DNA from: JAVVHE01 sp038238915 | GTDB lineage: Bacteria > Pseudomonadota > Alphaproteobacteria > Sphingomonadales > Sphingomonadaceae | DNA length: 64,000 nt | NCBI GenBank assembly: GCA_038238915.1 | Contig: JBBSFH010000011.1 | Span: 1-64,000, forward strand | Direction: 5' to 3' | In this document: piece after piece, positions 36,768 through 44,952 of the stretch | Layout of the letters: every line of letters begins with the position of its first letter | Position numbering within the stretch: the stretch's first letter is position 1 | Program-made: the position numbers and the translations under genes | Notes under the pieces: model-generated | The model's input: the letters and a program-made list of their open reading frames with translations, nothing else | Told to the model about the DNA's origin: nothing | Databases searched by the model: none

Positions 36768-38407
36768 CGATGACCCAGACCCTGTATCGCGCCAGTGAAC
36801 CCGCGACCTCGACCGAGTGGTGGCGCGGCGCGACCATTTATCAAATTTATCCGCGCAGCTTCGTCGATTCGAACGGCGACGGCATCGGCGATCTCGCGGG
36901 CGTGACCGCGCGGCTGGATTATGTCGCCTCGCTCGGAGTCGACGCGGTCTGGCTCTCGCCCTTCTTCACCTCGCCCATGAAAGACTTCGGCTACGACGTC
37001 GCGGACTATCGCGGCATCGATCCGATCTTCGGGACGATGGCGGATTTCGACGCGCTCGTCGCGCGCGCGCACGCGCTCGGGCTGAAGTTGATCATCGATC
37101 AGGTCTACAGCCACACTTCGGACCAGCACCCGTGGTTCCGCGCGAGCCGCGAAGATCGCACCAATCCCCACGCCGACTGGTATGTCTGGGCGGATGCGAA
37201 GCCCGATGGGTCGCCACCCAACAACTGGCAATCGGTCTTCGGCGGGCCGACGTGGACGTGGGACGCGCGGCGCGGCCAATATTACATGCATAACTTCCTC
37301 GCCGAACAGCCGCAGCTGAACGTGCGCCACGGCGAGGTTCAGGACGAACTGCTCTCGGTCGCCCGCTTCTGGCTCGATCGGGGCGTCGATGGCTTCCGGC
37401 TCGATGCGATCAACTTTGCGATGCACGATCTGGCGCTCACCGATAATCCGCCGGCACCTCCCGGCGGCCCGCGCACGCGGCCGTTCGATTTCCAGCGACA
37501 CCTGCACAACCAGAGCCAGCCCGAGATTGCGGGCTTTCTGGAGCGCGTGCGCGCGGTGGTCGATCGGTATCCGGGCGGGTTCACGGTGGCGGAAGTCGGA
37601 GGCGAGGATCCCACCGACGAGATGAAGCGCTTCACGCAGGGCGAGCATCGCCTGCATAGCGCCTATGGCTTCGATTTTCTGTCCTCGCCCGATCTGACCG
37701 CCGATCTCGTTCGCCGCACGATCCGTGCCTGGCCGGGCGGCGTTGGCGAAGGCTGGCCGTCGTGGGCGTTCTCCAATCACGATGCGCCGCGCTTCGTCTC
37801 GCGGTGGGCGAAGCCCGAGGACCACGATGCGCTGGCGCGGGTGGCGCTTTTGCTGCTGACTGCGCTTCGCGGCACCGCAATCCTTTACCAGGGCGAAGAA
37901 CTGGGCCTCACGCAGGCGCACGTGCCGTTCGATCGGCTGCGCGATCCCGAGGCGATCGCCAACTGGCCGCTGACGCTCGGCCGCGATGGCGCGCGCACGC
38001 CAATGCCGTGGACCGAACAGGCGCCCGGCGCGGGCTTTTCGAGCGCCGAGCCATGGCTGCCGATTGCAGCCGAGCATCTGGGTCTCGCGGTCGCGCGGCA
38101 GGAGGGCGATCCGCGATCGGTGCTCGCGCTGACCCGGAGGCTGCTTGGCGTCCGGCGCGAAAACGCCGCGCTGCGCACGGGCACGATCCGCTTGCACGAT
38201 ACACCGGGCGAACTGCTGCTGTTCGAACGCGGCGAGGGCGATGAGCGGCTCTTGTGTGCGTTCAACCTTGGTGATGCCGCGATCATCTGGGGTGCGGGCG
38301 AAGGCTGGGCAGCCATCGCGGCGACCGGGGATGCCGGGCCCGATTACGACTGGCTGCCACCGCGTTCGGGCTTCATCGCTGGACGAGTGGACCGGCGGAA
38401 CGGCTGA
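36764..38407 (+). CDS. GH13 alpha-glucosidase
   Basis: 547 aa from GTG 36764, which overlaps the amylase stop (GTGA) with GGAA 7 nt upstream; ATG 36770 is the alternative. Exo-acting oligo-1,6-/alpha-glucosidase type: WWRGATIYQIYPRSFVDSNG and FGYDVADYRGIDPIFGT at the N-terminus; nucleophile Asp214 (DGFRLDAIN), acid/base Glu277 (VAEVGGED), Asp340 (SNHDAPR). No signal peptide, so cytoplasmic. Expected to split maltose/maltooligosaccharides to glucose after import, completing the receptor-amylase-glucosidase pathway with the SSS/FHS transporters. Last gene of the operon. Confidence 0.94.
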   Translation: MTMTQTLYRASEPATSTEWWRGATIYQIYPRSFVDSNGDGIGDLAGVTARLDYVASLGVDAVWLSPFFTSPMKDFGYDVADYRGIDPIFGTMADFDALVARAHALGLKLIIDQVYSHTSDQHPWFRASREDRTNPHADWYVWADAKPDGSPPNNWQSVFGGPTWTWDARRGQYYMHNFLAEQPQLNVRHGEVQDELLSVARFWLDRGVDGFRLDAINFAMHDLALTDNPPAPPGGPRTRPFDFQRHLHNQSQPEIAGFLERVRAVVDRYPGGFTVAEVGGEDPTDEMKRFTQGEHRLHSAYGFDFLSSPDLTADLVRRTIRAWPGGVGEGWPSWAFSNHDAPRFVSRWAKPEDHDALARVALLLLTALRGTAILYQGEELGLTQAHVPFDRLRDPEAIANWPLTLGRDGARTPMPWTEQAPGAGFSSAEPWLPIAAEHLGLAVARQEGDPRSVLALTRRLLGVRRENAALRTGTIRLHDTPGELLLFERGEGDERLLCAFNLGDAAIIWGAGEGWAAIAATGDAGPDYDWLPPRSGFIAGRVDRRNG

Positions 38408-38462
38408 GCGATCGTTGGTGCCTGCGTGCCGCCGATGCGCCGGATACTACGCTACCGCATCG

Positions 38463-39443
38463 TCACAAACGGCTCTGGACCACACGCTGCTCGATCGTCC
38501 CGAACGGCAAGGCTGCGTTGCCTTCAATGCGCGCCACCATCGCAACCGTGTCGCCAGAACGCAGGAAACTCGTGCTGGCTTTCCCACTGCCAATGGTCTC
38601 GATGGCGCGCCGCTCGGCGATGCAGCACGATCCGGTCCGCCTATGATCGGGCGAGGAGACGGTGCCCGATCCGATGATCGTGCCCGCACAGAGTATGCGA
38701 GTGCGCGCGGCATGCGCGACGAGATCGTGGAAGCCGAACGCCATGTCCGTCGTCGGCACCGCGCCAAAGACCGCGTCGTGGAGCCGGACCTCCAGCGTAC
38801 ACTCGATCCGGCCGTCTCTCCACGCCCCGCCGAGTTCGTCAAGCGTCACCGCCACGGGTGCCATGCTGCACGCGGGCTTGGCCTGGACCCAGCCGAACCC
38901 GGTTTTCATCTCGATGGGCGCGATGACGCGCAACGACCAGTCGTTGATCTGCACGGCCAAGCGGATCAGGCCGAGCGTGTCGGCGGCGGCCGTTCCCATC
39001 GGCACCTCGCCCGTGACGATGCCCAGCTCGCCCTCGAAATCGATGCCGTCGGCTTCAGACGGGAAGGGGACATCCTCGGTCGCGCTCAGGAAACGGTGGG
39101 ACATGCCCTGGTACATGAGCGGCCTGTCCGTTTCGATTAGGGGCAGATCATAGGCCTGCTGCATCAGCGCGCCGTGCGACGGGAACGCCGATCCATCGAG
39201 CCACTGCCAGGCGCGCGGCAGGGGGGCGGCCATCGCTTCGGGCCGGAAGGACGAACCCGCACTCGCATCGGCGTGCAGTGCCGCCGAGCGTGCCTCCAGC
39301 GCGGGCAGCACTCTATCCCAGCGGTCGAGTGCGGCCTGCATCGTAGGCGCGATGTCGTGCGCGGAGATGCAGCGCGTCAGATCGCGCGAGACGATCAGCA
39401 ATTGCCCATCGGGGTCGTGCGTCCGCAAGGTGGCGAGCTTCAT
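38463..39443 (-). CDS. fumarylacetoacetate hydrolase-family protein
   Basis: 326 aa. The FAH fold hydrolyses or hydrates 1,3-diketo or 2-oxo acids using a divalent metal held by a Glu-Glu-Asp set; DFEGELGIVTGEVP and the following AVQINDWSLRVIAPIE carry conserved metal/active-site residues, and KPACSMAPVAVT and GTVSSPDHRR match the substrate loop of FAH rather than the shorter hydratases. Last gene of the aromatic-catabolism operon, one base after the SDR stop. It probably cleaves the linear diketo acid left after ring opening and side-chain removal (inference from the set of enzymes upstream). Confidence 0.88.
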   Translation of the reverse strand: MKLATLRTHDPDGQLLIVSRDLTRCISAHDIAPTMQAALDRWDRVLPALEARSAALHADASAGSSFRPEAMAAPLPRAWQWLDGSAFPSHGALMQQAYDLPLIETDRPLMYQGMSHRFLSATEDVPFPSEADGIDFEGELGIVTGEVPMGTAAADTLGLIRLAVQINDWSLRVIAPIEMKTGFGWVQAKPACSMAPVAVTLDELGGAWRDGRIECTLEVRLHDAVFGAVPTTDMAFGFHDLVAHAARTRILCAGTIIGSGTVSSPDHRRTGSCCIAERRAIETIGSGKASTSFLRSGDTVAMVARIEGNAALPFGTIEQRVVQSRL

Positions 39444-39444
39444 G

Positions 39445-40230
39445 TCAATTCCCGTCCGAGATCAGCGTGCCGCCATCGATCACCAGCGTCTGCCCGGTGA
39501 TGAACGCCGCGCCCGGTCCCGCGAGAAACAGCGCGGCCGCCGCTACCTCCCAGGGTTCGCCGATGCGCCGCAGCGGGGTCTGCCGCATCCGCGCGGCGGT
39601 CGCCTCGGGGCTGCTCAGGATCGCGTCCGCCCACGCGGTGCGGATCAGGCCTGGCGCGAGCGCGTTGGCGCGCACCCCCGAAGGCCCCCACTCGACCGCG
39701 AGATTGCGCGCGAGCTGCGCCAGCGCCGCCTTGGTCAGGCCGTAGAGGCCGAGCTTGGCATTGCCACGCAGCCCGGCGATGCTCGTGGTAAGGACGATAC
39801 ACCCCCCACCGCGCCCCGCCATCAGCGGAGCGACGCGGGTGGACAGGTGCAGCGGATGCAGCAGGTTCACCGCGAAGAGTTCGTCGCGCGCCGCGTCGGT
39901 CGCCTCGCCCATCGCTCCGAAATGGCCCGCGATGCCCGCGTTGCAGACGAGAACATCGATGCCGCCGAAGCGGTCCACGGTCGCCGCCACGAGCGCGTCG
40001 AGCTGCGCGGTGTCGCGCACGTCGGTCGCCACCCCGATCGCCTCGACGCCGCGCGCGCACAGGTCCGCCGCGAGGTTGGCGCAGGCTTGCGCCTCCTCGC
40101 TGGCCACCGCGAGGCGCGCGCCCACATCGGCAAACGCGTGTGCCATCGCAAGGCCGATGCCGCGCGTCGCCCCGGTCAGCAGCACCGTCCGCCCGGCAAG
40201 ACCGAAGTATCGCGCGAGGCCGTTAGCCAC
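39445..40230 (-). CDS. short-chain dehydrogenase/reductase
   Basis: 261 aa classical SDR. NAD(P)-binding TGATRGIG near residues 19-26, NAG motif in VLVCNAGIAG, catalytic Ser in TTSIAG and YGLTK (Tyr-x3-Lys), and a C-terminal GQTLVIDGG. GTG start at 40230, overlapping the epimerase gene by 8 bp. Oxidises or reduces an alcohol/keto group of a pathway intermediate; the exact substrate is not readable. An ordinary member by sequence, placed in the aromatic cluster only by context. Confidence 0.9.
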   Translation of the reverse strand: MANGLARYFGLAGRTVLLTGATRGIGLAMAHAFADVGARLAVASEEAQACANLAADLCARGVEAIGVATDVRDTAQLDALVAATVDRFGGIDVLVCNAGIAGHFGAMGEATDAARDELFAVNLLHPLHLSTRVAPLMAGRGGGCIVLTTSIAGLRGNAKLGLYGLTKAALAQLARNLAVEWGPSGVRANALAPGLIRTAWADAILSSPEATAARMRQTPLRRIGEPWEVAAAALFLAGPGAAFITGQTLVIDGGTLISDGN

Positions 40231-41146
40231 CCGCGAGGCCCCCGAGCGTGTTCGTCACCAGCGTCCCGAGATCGCCGTCATGCACGAAGCCGAGTCCGTC
40301 CGCCGCAGGCGTGAGCAGGTGCGGCAACCGCCCGAAATGCGCCTCGGTCGCCGGATCGGGCGCGTACACCACGTCCGCCTCCCGCCCCGCCCCGCGCGCG
40401 ACCGTCGCTACGAGCGCCGACATCTGGACGCGCAGCGCGGGCAAGGTCAGCACGCACGCGGCGGGCACGCGCGGCACCGCAGCCGCGTGCAGCAGCGCAT
40501 CGGCGGCGGCGCGGGCGGAGAGCAGCCACATCGTCGCGTCCGGCCCCACGGGGACGATGCACCGCCGCGCTTCCCGGATCGCATGGAACACCTCGCTCAT
40601 GAAGGCGGACTTGAGGCCGCTTGGCGCAGCCGGGCGCGCGACGATGCCGGGCAGGCGGAGCGCGATTCCGTCCACCACGCCGCGCCGTACCGCATCCGCC
40701 AGCGCGACTTCGATCATGAACTTATGCGCGCCATACGTCATCGCCGGACGCGGCGGTGTCCCGTCGTCGACCGGGTCGGGCAGCGCGTCCCCCAGCGCCG
40801 CGATCGAACTCGCATACACAAGGCGCACTGGGACGGACCGCGCCGCCAGCAGGTCGATCAAATCGAGCGTGGCATCGAGATTGATCCGGCGCGACGCTGC
40901 CGGATCGGCCTCCGCCGCGCCGCCGGGCAGCGCCGCAAGATGGATTACGCACTCGGCCCCGTCCAGCGCGGCTGCGAGCGCGGCGCGGTCGGCCAGATCG
41001 GCGGCGACCGGCTCGAACCGGGCCGACGGCGCGTGGGGCGCGACACGGTCCACCAGCCGCACCCGGCCGGGGACGCCGACCGCGTCCATCCGGGACACAA
41101 GCGCGCGGCCCACGAAGCCCGCCGCGCCGGTGACGACGGTCAGCAC
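40223..41146 (-). CDS. NAD-dependent epimerase/dehydratase-family (extended SDR) protein
   Basis: 307 aa. Rossmann motif TGAAGFVGRAL at residues 6-16, YASSIAALGD, and YGAHKFMIE (Tyr-x3-Lys), as in the D-erythronate dehydrogenase/UDP-sugar epimerase-like group. Start is GTG at 41146. Follows the cupin gene by 4 bp and overlaps the SDR gene. In an aromatic-degradation cluster it may act on a side-chain carbonyl or alcohol, similar to C-alpha dehydrogenases, but no specific function can be claimed. Confidence 0.85.
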   Translation of the reverse strand: MLTVVTGAAGFVGRALVSRMDAVGVPGRVRLVDRVAPHAPSARFEPVAADLADRAALAAALDGAECVIHLAALPGGAAEADPAASRRINLDATLDLIDLLAARSVPVRLVYASSIAALGDALPDPVDDGTPPRPAMTYGAHKFMIEVALADAVRRGVVDGIALRLPGIVARPAAPSGLKSAFMSEVFHAIREARRCIVPVGPDATMWLLSARAAADALLHAAAVPRVPAACVLTLPALRVQMSALVATVARGAGREADVVYAPDPATEAHFGRLPHLLTPAADGLGFVHDGDLGTLVTNTLGGLAGG

Positions 41147-41150
41147 GCGT

Positions 41151-41717
41151 CTACGCCAGCTCGGGGTCGAACACGCCGTCGATCAGGATGAACGCGATGC
41201 GGCAGTTGCGGTCCGAGCGGTTGGCCCAGCCGTGGTTGGTGCCGCGCTGGATCACGATATCGCCCGCGCGCACCACGGTCTCGCCCTCGTCCATAATCAG
41301 CACGATCTCTCCGTCGAGCACGATGCCGTAATCGATCGTCTGCGTCCGGTGCATCATCGCGTGCCGCGCGGGCTCGCCCGCGTCGAAGGAGGAGGCGGAG
41401 GCCGCGCCGATCTCGGCGAAATGCGCGCGCGCCTCCTCGGGCGACATCCCCTCGAAGTTGTCGCCCTCGGGCGGGATGTCGAGCACGCGGATACGGGTGC
41501 CGTTGGCGGGCGGGACAAGGACGATGCCGGTTTCGGGCGGTTCGCCCCCCGCGCGGTCGATAGGTGCGGGCGTGGCGCGCGTGTTCCACACCTCGTAGAA
41601 CATCGGCCCATGCTCGCCGCCGATCCGCGCCACGCGCGGAGGCGGCGCGTCCTCCTGGACAATCGCGCGTCCGTGCGCGTCATGCCCGGTGACTATGCGG
41701 CGGAACGGGGCGATCAT
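41151..41717 (-). CDS. cupin-domain protein
   Basis: 188 aa. Single C-terminal cupin barrel (about 110-180): the region RHAMMHRTQTIDYGIVLDGE and the later RGTNHGWANRS carry the two cupin motifs, though only some of the usual His/Glu metal ligands are present (HRTQTIDYGIVLDGE gives Asp-Tyr-Gly instead of the classic Glu). The N-terminal half is not assignable. Could be a metal-dependent dioxygenase/isomerase or a binding protein. Its ATG overlaps the hydrolase stop (ATGA). Confidence 0.82.
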   Translation of the reverse strand: MIAPFRRIVTGHDAHGRAIVQEDAPPPRVARIGGEHGPMFYEVWNTRATPAPIDRAGGEPPETGIVLVPPANGTRIRVLDIPPEGDNFEGMSPEEARAHFAEIGAASASSFDAGEPARHAMMHRTQTIDYGIVLDGEIVLIMDEGETVVRAGDIVIQRGTNHGWANRSDRNCRIAFILIDGVFDPELA

Positions 41718-42871
41718 GCGGTGTGGCCTCCCAATGTCTCGGCAAACCAGTCGGCGATATAGTCCCGTCCGAACGCCATGTTGTCGACGCCCACATGCTC
41801 CACCCCGCCCTCGCGGTCGGTGACGATCTTCAGCTCGCGGCGCGGCGAGTTCACGAGCTGATCGTAACTGCGGCGCGCGTAATCGACGCTGATCTGGCGA
41901 TCGTTAGCCCCATGCAGCACGAGGAAGGGCGCGCGGATACGGCCCATCACGCCATCGAGCGTCATGCCCGCCGATTTCTCCATGAAGTCCGCCATGTCGC
42001 TGGCACCGAAAACCCACATTACATGCGCCCAGTAATGCGGCACGGGGTTCTCGCCCTCCCGGTTCAGCCGCCCGCGCTGCACGGCGGCCCAATCATGGTT
42101 CGCGCCCCACACCGCGCCGCTCGCGAAGCGCGGCTCGAACGCCATCGCGCGCGGGGTATAATAGCCGCCGAGCGAGATGCCCGCCATGCCGATGCGCGCG
42201 GCGTCCACATCCGCGCGCGCCGCGAGCCAGTCGAACAGCGGTGTCGCCCAGCGTTCGGCCTCGTGCGTCGCGGGGATGCCGCCCGTCCGCAGCGTCTCGC
42301 CCGTGCCCGGCTGATCGACGCTGAGCGTGGACACGCCGCGTCGGGCCAAGGCCCGGGGCAGGCCCGACCAGTAAAGCAGCTCCTTGCAGCTATCGAGACC
42401 GTTCACATAAAGCACGGTGGGCGCGGGGCCGCTCACCCCCTCGGCGCGCGTCAGCAGCGCGGGGATGATGCCGCTGCCCACCGCAATCTCGAACCGCTCG
42501 ACGTTGTCGCGCCCCAGCGTCATCGCGCGCCGGAACGCGTCCTGCGCCTCGCCCCAGGTCTGCGTGCGGCCGGGCGCGCCATGCCCCTGCATCCGCTCGG
42601 CGGTAAAATAATACAGTGCCGCACGCTGCAACTTGGTCCCCGCCGAGAGCGCGCGGCCACACGCCTCATCCTCGCCCGCGAGTCCCACCAGCTTGTCCGC
42701 CATCCGCACCCATTCGAGCAGGAATCGGCCCGTGTCTGCCTTCTCGGCCCCCTGCGCCGCGTCGAGCAGCGGGCGGCACATTTCCTCGATCTCGCCGATC
42801 TTCGCCCCGCTCTCGATCGCGATATCGACCGAGAGGTTCCAGACGTAATTGCCCGGGAAATACTGGAACAT
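41714..42871 (-). CDS. alpha/beta hydrolase, probable C-C bond hydrolase
   Basis: 385 aa from ATG 42871 (MFQYFPGNYVWNLS), the conserved start of this family; a GTG at 42877 is also in frame. It resembles the 2,6-dihydroxypseudooxynicotine hydrolase/FrsA-like group: a helical N-terminal domain (to ~130), then a hydrolase core with LYVNGLDSCKE, nucleophile elbow GISLGGYY (Ser), Asp in VLHGANDRQIS and a C-terminal His in GVEHVGVDN. Members cut a carbon-carbon bond next to a ketone on an aromatic or ring-opened product. Sits directly after the extradiol dioxygenase, fitting hydrolysis of its ring-cleavage product. Confidence 0.85.
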   Translation of the reverse strand: MFQYFPGNYVWNLSVDIAIESGAKIGEIEEMCRPLLDAAQGAEKADTGRFLLEWVRMADKLVGLAGEDEACGRALSAGTKLQRAALYYFTAERMQGHGAPGRTQTWGEAQDAFRRAMTLGRDNVERFEIAVGSGIIPALLTRAEGVSGPAPTVLYVNGLDSCKELLYWSGLPRALARRGVSTLSVDQPGTGETLRTGGIPATHEAERWATPLFDWLAARADVDAARIGMAGISLGGYYTPRAMAFEPRFASGAVWGANHDWAAVQRGRLNREGENPVPHYWAHVMWVFGASDMADFMEKSAGMTLDGVMGRIRAPFLVLHGANDRQISVDYARRSYDQLVNSPRRELKIVTDREGGVEHVGVDNMAFGRDYIADWFAETLGGHTA

Positions 42872-42883
42872 CGCCACCGCCGC

Positions 42884-43783
42884 TCAGACCCCGGCGGGCT
42901 GAAACAGCCCCGCGTCCGCATGCGGGTGCGGCATCGTCTGCGGTCCGCCGACGCCGATGCCCCAGCGATCGATCGTCTCGGGTCCGGGGACGTGGACCTT
43001 GGCGGTCCAGTTCTCGTCCACCTGTTCGAGCTCGGAAGTGTACTCCACCGCCAGCCCGTTGGGCGTCACGAAATACGCGAAACTGTTATTGCCCGCCGTG
43101 TGCCGTCCCGGTCCCCACGCGATGGGGATCGCGCTCTTCTTCAGCCGCGAGATGCCGCGCATCATGTCGTCGACGCTGAGCATGTCGTAGGCGACGTGGT
43201 TCAGACAGGGCGGTCCGGGCAGGAAGGCGAGCCGGTGGTGCCACTCGTTGCAGCGCAGGAAGGCCATGAAATCGCCCAGCCAGTCCGAGAGCTGGAAGCC
43301 GAGCACGTCGATGAAGAATTGCGCGGCGGCTTTGTGGTCGGGCGAGTGCAGGACGATGTGGCTGATCTTCTGCGGGATGCCCTCCCAGCGTTCCAGCGGG
43401 CGCGACGGCCCGCGTGCGACATCGCTCGAAATTTCGAACGGCAGGCCGTCAGGGTTGAAGAAGCGGAAGCCATAGCCGCCGCCGGGGCTGGCGAGTTCGT
43501 GCGGCGGGGCGATGATCGTGCAGCCTGCGGCCGTCACCCGGTCGCGCAGCGCGTCCACGTCCGCGCGGGTCGCGGCGGCGAGGCCGATCGCATCGATGCG
43601 GTGCTCGGGCGCGTGACGCAGGCGCACGACATAGGGTTCGTCGTGGCCTTCGGTCGCGAAATGGACGAGGCCGTCGTGCTCTCCGGCTTCGCGAAGGCCG
43701 AACTTGTCCCGGTAAAAGGCGCGTTCGGCGGCGAGATCGGGGACGCCGTAGGCGACGAAGCGGATTTCGGTGACGGCGGCCAT
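42884..43783 (-). CDS. extradiol ring-cleavage dioxygenase, VOC superfamily (type I)
   Basis: 299 aa with two tandem vicinal-oxygen-chelate modules (~5-125 and ~140-270), the architecture of BphC-like dioxygenases. The C-terminal module supplies the expected 2-His-1-carboxylate iron site: His in KISHIVLHS, His in LNHVAYDML, and Glu in AVEYTSE. GAGAGGA precedes the ATG. Predicted to open a catecholic ring meta to its hydroxyls with O2. It follows the FAD monooxygenase by 9 bp. The substrate is not one I can name. Confidence 0.88.
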   Translation of the reverse strand: MAAVTEIRFVAYGVPDLAAERAFYRDKFGLREAGEHDGLVHFATEGHDEPYVVRLRHAPEHRIDAIGLAAATRADVDALRDRVTAAGCTIIAPPHELASPGGGYGFRFFNPDGLPFEISSDVARGPSRPLERWEGIPQKISHIVLHSPDHKAAAQFFIDVLGFQLSDWLGDFMAFLRCNEWHHRLAFLPGPPCLNHVAYDMLSVDDMMRGISRLKKSAIPIAWGPGRHTAGNNSFAYFVTPNGLAVEYTSELEQVDENWTAKVHVPGPETIDRWGIGVGGPQTMPHPHADAGLFQPAGV

Positions 43784-43792
43784 GGGGTCCTC

Positions 43793-44947
43793 TCAGGCGG
43801 CGATGCGCGCGGGCGCGGTCCAGATGTCGATCTGCAAGCGGTGCTCGGCCGCGTCGATCAGCGCGCCGAGTTTTGCGGCGGTGGCGTCGCCGCTCTGCTG
43901 GAGCGCGCCGATGGCGACCGAGCTTTCGACCACGTCGCGGCAGCGCTCGAAGCGCAGGTCCATGAAGCGCGCGAAGGCGTCCTCGACCTTGTCCGCTTGC
44001 GCAAGCAGCCGCGCAAGCAGCACCGCATCCTCGACGGCGATCCCCGCGCCCGACGCCAGATGCGGCGTCGTCGCGTGCGCCGCATCGCCGATCAGGATCG
44101 CGCGGCCCCGGTGCCACGGGCGCGGCACCAGCACCGCTTCGAGCGGCCGGACGTTGATGATCGAGTTCGCAGTGAGCCCACCGCGCAGCCGGCCGAGCAG
44201 CCCGCCAAACGGAGCCATGATCCGCCGCAGCGCCGCGGGCTCGGACCCCGCCTCGATCCGGGCCTTCTCGGCACGCGGCTCGAGCAGCCACATGTACATG
44301 GCTGTCTCGGATGTTGGCACCAGCCCCGCGAAGATCGGCGGGGCGGTGTAGATATGCGCGCGGTCGATCTCGGGCGGGCGCTCGGCGACCAGTCGCCAGC
44401 AATATTGGCCGGTGTAGGCGGGCGCGGGGCAATCGGGGAACAGCGCAGCCCGGCCCGGCGAGAACGCCCCGTCCGCGATGATGAGCGCGGCATGGTCGCG
44501 CACCGTTCCGTCGCTCAGCGTCACCTCGATCCCCGCCGCCGTTTCGCTCCACCCCTGCACGGTCACCCCCAGACACACCCCCACCCCCGCCGCCCGCGTC
44601 GTGCGCGAGAGGATTTCGTGCAGGACCGGGCGCATGATCCCGCCGATGGGCGGCAATCCGGGGCGCAGCGGCGCGGCGGCGATGTCGGCGATCGGCGCTC
44701 CATCGGCGGCGCACAGGCGCGTGCCCCCCCGGCTGCCGAAACCGCGCCCCTGCAGTTCACCCAGCAGCCCCAGTTCGGCGAACGCGCAGTAGGTCGCCCC
44801 GGTAATCGTGATCCCCGCGCCATAGACGCGCCAATCGGGATCGATCTCGACCAGATCGACCGCGCAGCCCGCCCGCGCCAGCGCGATGGCGGCCGACATG
44901 CCCGCGATGCCGCCGCCGACGACCAGAAAGGGAAGCGGGTGCCGCAC
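43793..44947 (-). CDS. FAD-dependent aromatic monooxygenase
   Basis: 384 aa from GTG 44947, which lies just 6 bp after the TonB receptor stop; the frame is open further upstream, but only antisense-like sequence overlapping the receptor is there. Group A flavoprotein hydroxylase: GGGIAGMSAAIALARAG with the dinucleotide fold, DGAFSPGR, and the second FAD motif ILIGDAAHATTPHLASGAG. Uses NAD(P)H and O2 to hydroxylate a phenolic ring, most likely to create the catechol that the neighbouring VOC dioxygenase cleaves (inference). Confidence 0.9.
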   Translation of the reverse strand: MRHPLPFLVVGGGIAGMSAAIALARAGCAVDLVEIDPDWRVYGAGITITGATYCAFAELGLLGELQGRGFGSRGGTRLCAADGAPIADIAAAPLRPGLPPIGGIMRPVLHEILSRTTRAAGVGVCLGVTVQGWSETAAGIEVTLSDGTVRDHAALIIADGAFSPGRAALFPDCPAPAYTGQYCWRLVAERPPEIDRAHIYTAPPIFAGLVPTSETAMYMWLLEPRAEKARIEAGSEPAALRRIMAPFGGLLGRLRGGLTANSIINVRPLEAVLVPRPWHRGRAILIGDAAHATTPHLASGAGIAVEDAVLLARLLAQADKVEDAFARFMDLRFERCRDVVESSVAIGALQQSGDATAAKLGALIDAAEHRLQIDIWTAPARIAA

Positions 44948-44952
44948 AGGTG

